A DNA stretch of 16,238 nucleotides. Origin: Arenicellales bacterium. GTDB lineage: Bacteria; Pseudomonadota; Gammaproteobacteria; Arenicellales; UBA868. Made by a program: the position numbers and the translations under genes. This document shows, in pieces, positions 7,386 through 15,051 of this stretch. The DNA is taken from assembly GCA_028825345.1 (NCBI GenBank), contig JAPKAJ010000020.1:1-16238 (forward strand). Direction: 5' to 3'. The notes beneath the pieces were generated by a model. The model worked only from the letters and a program-made list of their open reading frames with translations, was not told the origin of the DNA and searched no databases. Within the stretch, counting starts at the first letter, position 1, and each line of letters starts with the position of its first letter.

Positions 7386-8438
7386 GTGCTGACAACTCAA
7401 AATTCCAGTACTGGAACGCAGGTACTCCTGGTGCTTGCCTGCCTGGTGATCGTGATCGCCGGCCTGAAAGCGGCCAGCAGCATCGTAATCCCCCTATTGA
7501 TGGCCATTTTCCTAGCCATTATTGCCTCAACCCCCCTACAGTGGTTGCGCCGGCGTGGATTGCCCACCTGGGCCGCCCTAACCCTGATTCTGTTACTGCT
7601 GGGCAGCGCACTCATCAGTATCGGATCACTGATTGGCGCTTCCATTGATCAATTGAGTAATACCCTGCCGCGTTACGAGGCGCAACTGCGCGCCCTGATC
7701 GACAACATAACGCTATGGGCCAGCGGTCTTGGCTTGACACTGCCGCCGAGCGGTCTTGAAGAGTTGATCGATCCGGCGGCAGCGGCCCAGTTGTTCGGGC
7801 GTCTGGTCAGCGGATTCGGTGGTCTGCTGGCTAACAGCATGCTGATTATCTTTACCGTGCTGTTTTTGATGGTGGAATCAGCCACGATTCCCGACAAGTT
7901 GCGTGCTATTTCAGCGAACCCAGACAAAACCATCGGCAACCTGTCTGCATTCATGGAGTCGGTTAACAGTTACCTCGTCATCAAGGCGTTGATGAGTTTT
8001 ATCACCGCGCTGGCGATCACGGTCTACCTGCTGGTACTGGGCGTGGACTTCGCGGTCCTTTGGGGCGCCATCGCTTTTTTCATGAATTTCGTACCCTATA
8101 TTGGCTCGATTATCGCGGCCGTTCCGGCGGTGACCCTGTCATTGATTGATGCTGGACCTGCGATCGCGTTAGCCGTCGGGGCCGGCTTCCTCGTGGCGAA
8201 CATCGTCGTCGGGAGTCTCCTCGAGCCGCGCTACATGGGACGGGGGCTTGGGCTTTCGACTCTAGTGGTATTCGTTTCCTTGCTGTTCTGGGGTTGGGTC
8301 TTCGGGCCAGTCGGCATGTTCCTGTCGACGCCGCTAACCATGCTGGTGAAGATTGCTTTGGAAAGCGACCCGCGCAGCCGCTGGATCAGCGTGCTACTGA
8401 GCGCTCAGGCGCCAGGCAAATCCTCGCGCATCTCCTGA
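7386..8438 (+). CDS. AI-2E family transporter (PerM/YdiK-like membrane protein)
   Basis: A 350-residue integral membrane protein of the AI-2E/UPF0118 family (PerM, YdiK, TqsA relatives). A pair of N-terminal helices (about 12-60, with the IVIPLLMAIFLAII stretch) is followed by another helix, a soluble segment (about 95-150), and then a group of C-terminal helices that contain the family-typical PYIGSIIAAVPAV and VANIVVGSLLEPRYMGRGLGLS-type region, which is the most conserved part. Members have been linked to autoinducer-2 or ion export, but the transported substrate of this one is unknown. The start is GTG at 7386, with no good Shine-Dalgarno sequence ahead. It lies 51 bp after the regulator gene on the same strand and could be in its transcript. 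Confidence 0.9.
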   Translation: MLTTQNSSTGTQVLLVLACLVIVIAGLKAASSIVIPLLMAIFLAIIASTPLQWLRRRGLPTWAALTLILLLLGSALISIGSLIGASIDQLSNTLPRYEAQLRALIDNITLWASGLGLTLPPSGLEELIDPAAAAQLFGRLVSGFGGLLANSMLIIFTVLFLMVESATIPDKLRAISANPDKTIGNLSAFMESVNSYLVIKALMSFITALAITVYLLVLGVDFAVLWGAIAFFMNFVPYIGSIIAAVPAVTLSLIDAGPAIALAVGAGFLVANIVVGSLLEPRYMGRGLGLSTLVVFVSLLFWGWVFGPVGMFLSTPLTMLVKIALESDPRSRWISVLLSAQAPGKSSRIS

Positions 8439-8460
8439 ACCGCGACCAATCATCTTTCCT

Positions 8461-8519
8461 TATAACGGTAAGGTAGGCCGGTTGCCCCGGGGAAACTGCC
8501 CCGTGCAAAGGGGGTTGAG
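8461..8519 (+). promoter_or_regulatory. Leader of the MFS exporter gene with alternating C and G tracts around the ribosome-binding site
   Basis: A -10-like TATAAC (8461-8466), without a good -35 box, would start a transcript near 8473. The leader then holds four tracts in order: CCCC (8485-8488), GGGG (8489-8492), CCCC (8499-8502) and GGGGG (8510-8514), the last being the Shine-Dalgarno sequence 5 nt before the ATG at 8520. CGGGG (8488-8492) pairs with CCCCG (8499-8503) around a 6-nt loop, leaving the ribosome-binding site free; alternatively the same CCCC can pair with the Shine-Dalgarno Gs around a ~7-nt loop and hide it. The tracts are seen; the switching is inference. Confidence 0.35.
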
Positions 8520-9758
8520 ATGAAATTCGACGCCCTGCGATCACCACGCTACCGACGTTTCTGGCTTGGATCCATCGGCTCCACCGGGGCGACGCAGTTG
8601 TATTTTGTCGGCATGGCGTGGCTGGTTTTCGAACTCAGCGGGTCTGCCCTGGACCTTGGCCTGCTGGGGGGAGCCATGGCCGTTCCCGCCATCATCGCCA
8701 CGCTCGCAGGTGGATTAATTGCCGACCGGGGTAACCGCCGTAAAGTGCTGTTGATTACCTCCGTGCTTGCCGGCGTAGCACTGGCCATCCTCGCGCTACT
8801 GGATGCGACCGGATCAGTTGCCGTATGGCATGTACTGGTAATTGCGGCCGTGCTCGGCCTGATCTCAGGCTTTGACCTGCCAGCCCGGGTCTCATTCTTT
8901 CCTGCTCTGATTGAGCCAGAACAGATGATGAGCGCGGTCGCACTGAATTCAATACTCTGGCAAGGCACACGAATGATATTACCGGCTCTCGGTGGGGTTC
9001 TGATTGCAGTTGCCGATACTTCAGTCATCTTTGCCCTATGTACTGTTGGCTTTGCAACCATGGCGTTTATCCTCGCCAGGCTTGAGGTAAACCCCTCAAC
9101 TGACGTGCCGGCCGAAGGGGACCGGGGCCTGATGGCAGCCTTGCGCTTTATCTGGCAGGAACGCTTGTTCGCAGTTCTGATCGCGCTCACCTGGATCCTA
9201 ATGTTCTTTGGGACATCGTACGTTCAGATCATGCCGGTATTCTCAGAACTGTTGGGCGGAGGCGAAAAAGGCTATGGCCTGTTGATCTCTGCAACCGGTG
9301 TAGGCTCAGTAACAGGCACACTACTGGTCGGACGATTACAACGATCTGCGAAACTGGGGCGCATCATGTTGGGTGGCGCTCTGGTTTTCGCCTTGGCGCT
9401 GATCTGTTTTGCCATCGTCACCCAAAACGCCAATAGCCTGCCATGGGCTTTCGTCGGGGCATGCCTTTTTGCCATACTTGCGAGCATTGGCGGATCATTC
9501 TTCCTCATCAGCTCAATGACAGTAATGCAGCTTGCAGTACCGGATGCACTGCGAGGCCGGGTCATGGGCATCCACAGCATCACCTTCAGTCTGATTGCGC
9601 TGGGCGGTCTGGTACTGGGCCCCTTGGCAGAACTTTATTCGCCACCAATCGCCGTGACCTGTGGCGCATTGGTGGTAGGCGTGAGTGTTGCTATAGCTTC
9701 AGTCGCCTTCCCGTATATATGGCACCTGGATGGAGGCAAACTCACGGCACCCTCTTGA
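8520..9758 (+). CDS. MFS exporter of the EntS-like (MFS_3) type
   Basis: A 412-residue inner-membrane protein with about twelve hydrophobic helices. The N-terminus (MKFDALRSPRYRRFWLGS) is the typical start of the MFS_3/EntS group, and motif A is visible as GLIADRGNRRKVL (near 65-78), with a second-half counterpart LVGRLQRSAKLGRIML. Members of this group export siderophores or drugs; nothing nearby (no NRPS, no siderophore genes) tells which substrate applies. The ATG is supported by AAAGGGGG at 8507-8514 with a 5-nt spacer, one of the few strong ribosome-binding sites in the window. It follows the AI-2E gene by 81 bp on the same strand. Confidence 0.9.
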   Translation: MKFDALRSPRYRRFWLGSIGSTGATQLYFVGMAWLVFELSGSALDLGLLGGAMAVPAIIATLAGGLIADRGNRRKVLLITSVLAGVALAILALLDATGSVAVWHVLVIAAVLGLISGFDLPARVSFFPALIEPEQMMSAVALNSILWQGTRMILPALGGVLIAVADTSVIFALCTVGFATMAFILARLEVNPSTDVPAEGDRGLMAALRFIWQERLFAVLIALTWILMFFGTSYVQIMPVFSELLGGGEKGYGLLISATGVGSVTGTLLVGRLQRSAKLGRIMLGGALVFALALICFAIVTQNANSLPWAFVGACLFAILASIGGSFFLISSMTVMQLAVPDALRGRVMGIHSITFSLIALGGLVLGPLAELYSPPIAVTCGALVVGVSVAIASVAFPYIWHLDGGKLTAPS

Positions 9759-9891
9759 ATCAGATCATCAGTTCAGGCACAAAATTCGCCTTTGCCCGCC
9801 TTTTCAAAACAGACGCGTTTCGCATTCCGGCCAAGATAACTCAGCGCGTGCTAAAATTCGCCTGGCCTTTTCCGCTCATTCGCACCCTTTC
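9759..9891 (+). promoter_or_regulatory. purB upstream region with an 11-bp direct repeat
   Basis: AAAATTCGCCT occurs at 9781-9791 and again at 9853-9863; both copies are followed within a few bases by GCC and then TTTTC, so the similarity runs over about 20 bases with small differences. The second copy overlaps TAAAAT (9852-9857), a possible -10 box that would start transcription near 9864, about 28 nt before the TTG start of purB. No convincing -35 box is seen. The repeats may be a duplicated promoter element or a binding site; no function can be assigned. Confidence 0.3.
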
Positions 9892-11304
9892 TTGAGCATT
9901 CCTGATTCCCATCCCCTAACGGCCCTGACCGCGCTCTCGCCGGTCGATGGCCGCTACGAATCTAAAGTATCCGCTTTGCGGCCTTTTTTTAGTGAATTCG
10001 CACTCATACGCTACCGTTTGATCGTTGAAGTCCGTTGGCTTGAGGCGCTTGGCGCCTGTAGTGATATTCCCGAGGTCGCGCCACTTTCGACCTCCGCTAC
10101 CACCTTCCTAGAGGCGGTAACGGACAATTTCTCTATAGAGGATGCCAAGCAGGTCAAGGAAATAGAGCGCACCACCAATCACGATGTGAAAGCGATCGAG
10201 TATTTCCTCAAACAAAGGGTAGAGGGCGAAAAGGAACTACAGGAAATCTCCGAATTCATCCATTTTGGCTGCACCTCAGAGGACATCAATAATCTGGCCT
10301 ATGCCCTGATGCTGCTCGATGCCCGCGAAGCGGTGATCCTGCCCGCTATCGACCGCCTGATCAGTACCCTGTGTCGATTGGCTATACCGCTCACCCAAGA
10401 ACCCATGCTTGCGCGCACTCACGGGCAACCGGCGAGCCCCACGACCTTGGGCAAGGAACTGGCGAATGTAATCGCACGACTGGAGCATGCACGCTCCCAG
10501 GTTGCCAAAACAGCGATCCGTGGAAAATTCAACGGTGCCGTTGGCAATTTCAATGCCCACCTTGCAGCCTATCCCGACCTCGACTGGGCAACCATATCAT
10601 GCCTCTTCGTAGAGAAGCTGGGTCTCGATTGGCAGCCGATGACCACACAGATTGAGCCTCACGATGACATCGCTACACTGTGCCACGCACTGATGCGCAC
10701 TAACAGTATTTTGATCGACCTCGACCGGGACATCTGGGGCTATATTGCTCTTGGGTATTTTCGCCAGAGAGCAGTTGACGGTGAAGTCGGCTCAAGTACC
10801 ATGCCGCACAAAGTCAACCCGATAGATTTTGAGAACGCAGAGGGTAATGCGGGCATAGCTAACGCCCTGCTGGGACACCTCGCAGACAAACTACCGATCA
10901 GTCGATGGCAACGCGACCTGTCTGATTCGACCGCCCTGCGCAACCTGGGGCCGGCTTTTGCACACTGCCTGCTGGCGCTGGAATCAACACTCAAGGGCCT
11001 GGGCAAGCTTGAAGTCGACAGCGGTCGGTTACAGGCTGATCTTGATACCTCCTGGGAAGTGTTGGCCGAAGCGATTCAAACCGTGATGCGTCGCTATCAG
11101 GTGCCAAAACCTTACGAAAAACTCAAAGCACTCACCCGGGGACGCCAAGCAATGGATCCAACCACACTGCGAGGCTTTATCGAGCAACTGCCGATCCCAA
11201 AGGAGGCGCGTGAGCGTCTGGTACAGTTAACTCCCGCCACCTATACCGGCAACGCAGCTGAGGCTGCGGCTGCTTTCCTGCAACGGCTGTCGGGCGATCG
11301 CTGA
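9892..11304 (+). CDS. purB: Adenylosuccinate lyase PurB
   Basis: A cytoplasmic homotetrameric enzyme of the fumarase/aspartase superfamily. It cleaves SAICAR to AICAR and adenylosuccinate to AMP, releasing fumarate in both steps of purine synthesis. From the TTG at 9892 it has 470 residues (E. coli 456). Landmarks are LSPVDGRY at 15-22, the general acid His177 in THGQPASP, and the flexible signature loop GSSTMPHKVNP with catalytic Ser301; both residues sit at +6 relative to E. coli His171 and Ser295, which supports this start. An ATG at 9730 in the same frame would add 54 residues of odd, low-hydrophobicity sequence and overlap the preceding gene by 29 bp, so I rejected it. No Shine-Dalgarno precedes the TTG. 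The RluF-like gene follows on the same strand and probably shares the transcript. Confidence 0.95.
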   Translation: MSIPDSHPLTALTALSPVDGRYESKVSALRPFFSEFALIRYRLIVEVRWLEALGACSDIPEVAPLSTSATTFLEAVTDNFSIEDAKQVKEIERTTNHDVKAIEYFLKQRVEGEKELQEISEFIHFGCTSEDINNLAYALMLLDAREAVILPAIDRLISTLCRLAIPLTQEPMLARTHGQPASPTTLGKELANVIARLEHARSQVAKTAIRGKFNGAVGNFNAHLAAYPDLDWATISCLFVEKLGLDWQPMTTQIEPHDDIATLCHALMRTNSILIDLDRDIWGYIALGYFRQRAVDGEVGSSTMPHKVNPIDFENAEGNAGIANALLGHLADKLPISRWQRDLSDSTALRNLGPAFAHCLLALESTLKGLGKLEVDSGRLQADLDTSWEVLAEAIQTVMRRYQVPKPYEKLKALTRGRQAMDPTTLRGFIEQLPIPKEARERLVQLTPATYTGNAAEAAAAFLQRLSGDR

Positions 11305-11347
11305 CTTTCCGGGCAAGCCTGTATTAGCCGGGACCCGGCTGTCCAAA

Positions 11348-12055
11348 TTGATGGCGCAGCAAGGTTTGTGCTCACGGCGCGAGGCCGATCGGCTGATCGC
11401 TTCGGGTCGCGTGCTGGTCGATGGCGCGGTGGTTAATCAACTGGGTATACGGGTAAACCCCGATGCCGATATTCGCCTTAGCACTCAAGCCGCGCGACAC
11501 AGAGAAACCTTGGCGACCATCTTGTTGAATAAGCCGCCAGGGTACGTCTCCAACCTGCCCGAGAAAGGCTACCCCGAGGCCGTCTCTTTGATTCGACGTG
11601 AAAATCAACAAAGAGGCAGGCCTGGCCACGGCAATGATTCTGTGCCCGCAGCGTCGACGTTGAACGTCGCGGGACGATTAGATATCGATTCCAGCGGCCT
11701 GCTCGTCCTGACACAAAACGGCAGTGTAGCCAGGCGGCTGATTTCTCCCGACAGTCCGGTTGAAAAGGAGTATCGGGTACGAGTTTCCGGCTCTTTGGAT
11801 GACCACACTATCGCCCAGCTTTGTCATGGCCTGTCGCTGGATGGTCGCGTACTGCGTCCCGCACGCGTCACACAGCACGGCGCCCACCAACTCATGTTTG
11901 TCCTGGTCGAAGGGCGCAAGCGTCAGATCCGACGCATGTGTGAGCTCGTTGGACTTAAAGTCAATAACCTGACCCGAACCCGGATCGGTGGTGTCACCCT
12001 GGGCCGCCTGCCTCGTGGGCAATGGCGCTATCTTGAGGCCGGAGAACAGTTCTAA
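11348..12055 (+). CDS. RluF/RsuA-family 23S (or tRNA) pseudouridine synthase
   Basis: A pseudouridine synthase of the RsuA/RluB/RluE/RluF family that converts a uridine in structured RNA to pseudouridine; RluF-type enzymes act on 23S U2604 or tRNA-Tyr U35. The N-terminal S4 RNA-binding domain (GLCSRREADRLIASGRVLVDG, split over 6-26) is followed by the catalytic domain with GRLDIDSSGLLVLT (Asp112 is the nucleophile) and the conserved GRKRQIRRM and LTRTRIGGV blocks near the C-terminus. There is a longer-than-usual linker at ~80-105. Length is 235 residues from the TTG at 11348. The frame stays open upstream and reads RLSKLMAQ there, as family members do at their N-terminus, so translation may begin earlier, for example at CTG 11339; no ATG or GTG is available. 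It follows purB by 43 bp and overlaps pyrD by one base (TAATG). Confidence 0.88.
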   Translation: MMAQQGLCSRREADRLIASGRVLVDGAVVNQLGIRVNPDADIRLSTQAARHRETLATILLNKPPGYVSNLPEKGYPEAVSLIRRENQQRGRPGHGNDSVPAASTLNVAGRLDIDSSGLLVLTQNGSVARRLISPDSPVEKEYRVRVSGSLDDHTIAQLCHGLSLDGRVLRPARVTQHGAHQLMFVLVEGRKRQIRRMCELVGLKVNNLTRTRIGGVTLGRLPRGQWRYLEAGEQF

Positions 12056-13095
12056 TGCCCGATTGGTATTCACCACTTCGCCGGATACTGTTCAATCTTG
12101 ATCCTGAAACTGCTCACCGGATTGCACTCGTTGCCATCGGTGCGCTGGGGCGGTTGCATCCACTCAACCGGTATATGACTAATGCCTGGCGTGGCGCCCT
12201 GCCCGCACACCCGGTCGAAGCGATGGGTTTGCACTTCCCTAACCCTCTCGGTCTCGCCGCAGGCCTCGACAAAGATGCAACAGCCGTCGATGGACTGGCA
12301 AGCCTGGGGTTTGGCTTTCTTGAACTGGGCACCGTGACACCTTTGCCTCAGTATGGAAACCCTCGGCCGCGGATGTTCCGCCTAACCGCTGCACAGGCAC
12401 TGATCAACCGCATGGGCTTTAACAGTGCCGGCCTCAACCAATTCCTGGCTAATCTGGCCCGCCACAGCCGGCAGGTGAGAATCGGAATCAATATCGGCAA
12501 GAACGCGACCACGCCTAACGAGCAGGCTCAACGTGACTACATCACTGGCCTGCGCGCCGTTTACACAGTGGCAGACTACGTCACGGTCAACATTTCCTCA
12601 CCCAACACGCCGGGTTTGCGTGACTTGCAGGAGCGCCAGGCCCTGAATCAACTGCTCTTGTCACTTAAAGACGAACAGGCAAAACTTGCCGACCGACATG
12701 GCCGCTACACTCCGATTGCGATCAAGATTGCACCAGACCTTGACGAGGAGGCCATCGCGCAGATCGCTGACGCGTTGCTCGTACATGGTGTTGATGGCGT
12801 AGTCGCTACCAACACCACCACGACCCGGCCACTGGACCCGATCCGTTACCCCGAATCATCCCAAGCCGGCGGCCTAAGCGGCACACCCTTGGCAGCACTT
12901 TCACAGCAGGTTGTTGCAAAACTCAAGAGTTATACCGGTAACGACCTGTCGATCATTGGTGTTGGCGGTATCACTGACGCAGCCTCAGCACAGGCGATGC
13001 TCTTAGCAGGCGCATCCCTCATCCAGGTGTACACCGGCCTGATCTACCAGGGTCCAAGGCTGATCCGGGAGATTCTTAAGACCCTAGAGCAATAA
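12055..13095 (+). CDS. pyrD: Dihydroorotate dehydrogenase, quinone-dependent (class 2)
   Basis: A 346-residue membrane-associated flavoenzyme that oxidises dihydroorotate to orotate in pyrimidine synthesis and passes electrons to quinone. The N-terminal amphipathic segment (1-40; LRRILFNLDPETAHRIAL) is the class 2 hallmark that docks on the membrane and forms the quinone tunnel. The FMN barrel follows, with NPLGLAAGLDKD (63-74), NRMGFNS (118-124), and the active-site motif NISSPNTPGLR in which Ser182 is the catalytic base expected for class 2, and a GVGGI phosphate-binding loop near 302. The ATG overlaps the stop of the preceding gene (TAATG), with GGAG 10 nt ahead, which indicates translational coupling. 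It converges with the DUF938 gene 18 bp away. Confidence 0.96.
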   Translation: MPDWYSPLRRILFNLDPETAHRIALVAIGALGRLHPLNRYMTNAWRGALPAHPVEAMGLHFPNPLGLAAGLDKDATAVDGLASLGFGFLELGTVTPLPQYGNPRPRMFRLTAAQALINRMGFNSAGLNQFLANLARHSRQVRIGINIGKNATTPNEQAQRDYITGLRAVYTVADYVTVNISSPNTPGLRDLQERQALNQLLLSLKDEQAKLADRHGRYTPIAIKIAPDLDEEAIAQIADALLVHGVDGVVATNTTTTRPLDPIRYPESSQAGGLSGTPLAALSQQVVAKLKSYTGNDLSIIGVGGITDAASAQAMLLAGASLIQVYTGLIYQGPRLIREILKTLEQ

Positions 13096-13113
13096 ATATC
13101 AGCAAGGCTGGCT

Positions 13114-13740
13114 TTAGTCTTCGCTGCGGGTAAAGCACAGTGAACGATTGTTTGATGGCATCGGCAAGTCCAACGACAAATCAAATGCGCAGGACGCGGC
13201 AAGATCTCGTACCGTATCGAAATCACGCACACCGCTCAGCGGATCACGTGCATTGAGCCAGCGGTCAAACTCCTCGTTGCTAGGCTCAAATGGTCGATCA
13301 GCGTAACGGTAGGGGCCATACAGGTACAGGACCTGTCCCGGTGAGAGACAATCCCGTGCCGCCTTGAAGAGGTTTTGGACGCCCGCCCAAGCCACAATAT
13401 GGACGGTATTGATACAGACGATCGCATCGGAGCGCGGCAAGGACAATGATGTGCGCAGCAGATCAACCGCGACCGGTGCCAGACACTTATCGTTGCCCGA
13501 TTGATCGCACCATTGAGTTATGCCCTGCAATCGGGATGGCAAATCACTGGGCAACCACTGCAGATGAGGCAGCGCAGCTGAAAAATACGCAGCATGCTGT
13601 CCGGTGCCGCTACCGATCTCCAGCACTTGTCCCTCGCCAGGAAGAACTCGGCGCAAAACCGCAAGGATCGAGTCTCGGTTTCGGTCACACGCAGGCGCAT
13701 AGGGCTTTGACCCAGGCTCACTACCTGGCGTCACGGGCAC
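13114..13740 (-). CDS. DUF938 family SAM-dependent methyltransferase-like protein (METTL26 relatives)
   Basis: A 208-residue soluble protein with a class I methyltransferase fold. The family-typical start PYAPACDRNRDSIL (13-26) is followed by SAM-binding motif I, LEIGSGTGQHA (40-50), a following acidic-loop region (WLPSDLP), the INTVHI segment and YLYGPYRY at the likely active site, and a C-terminal NRSLCFTR. Its substrate is unknown; bacterial members are widespread in proteobacteria and uncharacterised. The start is GTG at 13740; AAGG lies too far upstream to be its ribosome-binding site, so the start is moderately secure. It follows cyoE by 34 bp on the same strand and may be translated from the same mRNA. 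Confidence 0.88.
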   Translation of the reverse strand: MPVTPGSEPGSKPYAPACDRNRDSILAVLRRVLPGEGQVLEIGSGTGQHAAYFSAALPHLQWLPSDLPSRLQGITQWCDQSGNDKCLAPVAVDLLRTSLSLPRSDAIVCINTVHIVAWAGVQNLFKAARDCLSPGQVLYLYGPYRYADRPFEPSNEEFDRWLNARDPLSGVRDFDTVRDLAASCAFDLSLDLPMPSNNRSLCFTRSED

Positions 13741-13774
13741 CTGTAAAGTCTGTGCACCTTCAGAGCTCTGGCGC

Positions 13775-14713
13775 TCAGGCCAGCACGCCAGTCAGAATAT
13801 TACGCAAGGCAGGCTGATAATGATCAACCAGCATCAGGGCAAAGAGCATAGCCAGATACTGGATCGAAAAACTGAAGGTTTGACGAGACAGGTCATCACT
13901 GTAGTTACGATAAAGCCGAACAACGTACATCAAAAAAGTGCTGCCTAACACCAGCGCGCCGACAAGATACATCCATCCTGACATACCAGTGGCAAAGGGC
14001 AGCATACTTACAGCAAGCAGCAGCACGGTATAGAGCAGCATTTGCAATAAGGTGTACTTCTCGCCGTGGGTGACCGGCAGCATCGGAATATTCGCAGCCG
14101 CATATTCTTCGCGGCGGTACAACGCAAGCGCCCAGAAATGAGGCGGTGTCCAACAAAAGATGATCAGAAACAGCACTAAAGCATCCGGCGCAATATTTCC
14201 AGTTACAGCTGACCAGCCAAGCATCGGCGGCATGGCGCCCGCCGCGCCGCCAATAACGATATTCTGAGGAGTCGCGTGCTTCAGCCAAACGGTGTAGACC
14301 ACGGCATAACCGATCATGGAAGCAAAAGTCAGCACAGCAGTCAGGATGTTGATCTGCGTCACCAGTAACACCATTGATATCAGAGCCAACGCGCTGGCAA
14401 ACATCACCGCACGGGGACCATTAACCGTGCCGCTGGGCAAAGGCCGTCGAGCCGTGCGGGCCATCACCCGATCCGTGCGACGATCCAGCAAGTGATTAAA
14501 GGCGGCACCAGACGCTGCCGAAAGCCCAATACCCAAGGCACCAAAAATGAGGATCGGCAAAGGCACCATACCGTCAACCGATAGAAACATACCCACGATC
14601 GCAGTAAATACGATCAGTGCGACCACTCGCGGCTTGGTCAGCTCGTAGTAGGCAGATAAACCCTGCGCCGGGGATGCCGGTGCGCGTGACTGGGACGAGA
14701 CCTGGGCCTTCAT
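13775..14713 (-). CDS. cyoE: Protohaem IX farnesyltransferase (haem O synthase)
   Basis: A 312-residue UbiA-superfamily prenyltransferase of the inner membrane (CyoE/CtaB) that attaches a farnesyl group to haem B to make haem O for terminal oxidases. About eight or nine hydrophobic helices are seen after a 20-residue polar N-terminus. The first aspartate-rich catalytic motif is NHLLDRRTD (73-81), followed by RPLPSG; the second conserved region is around 210-225 (ALYRREEYAAANIPML). The length is usual for the family. The ATG at 14713 has no clear Shine-Dalgarno sequence. In many gammaproteobacteria this gene lies at the end of the cox operon after cox15 (ctaA) and before sco; here neither neighbour is present, and a remnant that looks like a cox-cluster gene lies 35 bp upstream. 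Confidence 0.95.
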   Translation of the reverse strand: MKAQVSSQSRAPASPAQGLSAYYELTKPRVVALIVFTAIVGMFLSVDGMVPLPILIFGALGIGLSAASGAAFNHLLDRRTDRVMARTARRPLPSGTVNGPRAVMFASALALISMVLLVTQINILTAVLTFASMIGYAVVYTVWLKHATPQNIVIGGAAGAMPPMLGWSAVTGNIAPDALVLFLIIFCWTPPHFWALALYRREEYAAANIPMLPVTHGEKYTLLQMLLYTVLLLAVSMLPFATGMSGWMYLVGALVLGSTFLMYVVRLYRNYSDDLSRQTFSFSIQYLAMLFALMLVDHYQPALRNILTGVLA

Positions 14714-15051
14714 AACAGTAATGAATTATTCGGAATCAAAAAAGTCTCTTAGCCAATACGTGATGCGCGCAACAACCATCCGATGCCTTTACCCAAATCC
14801 GCCAGATCAGCATCTATGGGATAACTCATCATCAGATTGCCTGGAGGGTTCAGCAGATAAATCCGCAGCTCACCTGCCAAAGGGGGCTATGAGTCAAGGA
14901 AAACTGGCGCGAACACTAGCATAGGACCAGCCAAATCATCAAGCATGATCCCCTTATTGGCTCCTAAAAAAATAGCATTTCCTCGCGCTGGCAAGTCGCC
15001 GGCTTCCAGGGTCTCGGGCGGCAGGAGAGCCTTCCTGACCCGGGATTCGCC
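14714..15051. other. 338-bp gap between cyoE and bioC with a gene remnant and no intact gene
   Basis: No intact gene fits here. On the - strand, the frame that follows directly after the bioC stop codon stays open to a TAG at 14887-14889 and then, after it, to a TAA at 14749-14751, but it has no good start. Only the part below 14887 resembles a known protein (listed separately). The part at 14944-15051 has an ATG at 14944-14946 with AAGGGG just before it, which would give a 19-residue peptide; I do not recognise it. No tRNA, terminator or repeat is seen. Confidence 0.5.
14749..14886 (-). pseudogene. 3' remnant resembling the conserved cytochrome-oxidase-cluster protein
   Basis: Read on the - strand this frame gives about 45 residues ending in a TAA at 14749. 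It contains LRIYLLNPPGNLMMSYP and ends in LLRASRIG. This is the form I know from the C-terminus of a conserved membrane-anchored protein encoded between surf1 and cox15 in gammaproteobacterial cox operons (a YLVDPxGNLMxRYP ... DLxRLLKxSRIG pattern). It is cut off upstream by an in-frame TAG (14887-14889) and has no start codon or N-terminal membrane helix, and the sequence ahead does not look like the rest of that protein. Only the tail of the gene appears to survive, 35 bp upstream of cyoE. The match is from memory of the family and should be checked. Confidence 0.5.

Noticed and set aside
8549..9190. 213-residue open frame on the - strand opposite the MFS exporter
   Set aside because: It is rich in Ser, Arg, Pro and Ala with no recognisable domain and lies wholly inside a clear exporter gene, so it is an antisense shadow.
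9801..9840. PurR box before purB around ACGCGTTTCGCA (9812-9823)
   Set aside because: Only one half resembles the PurR consensus; the symmetric partner is missing.
9730..9891. ATG at 9730 as the start of purB, giving 524 residues
   Set aside because: It overlaps the exporter gene by 29 bp and adds 54 residues unlike any PurB N-terminus; the TTG at 9892 puts the catalytic residues at a constant offset of six from E. coli PurB.
13761..13770. CAGAGCTCTG, a perfect 10-bp palindrome between cyoE and the DUF938 gene
   Set aside because: Short, and without promoter elements or a T tract; such palindromes are expected by chance in 16 kb.
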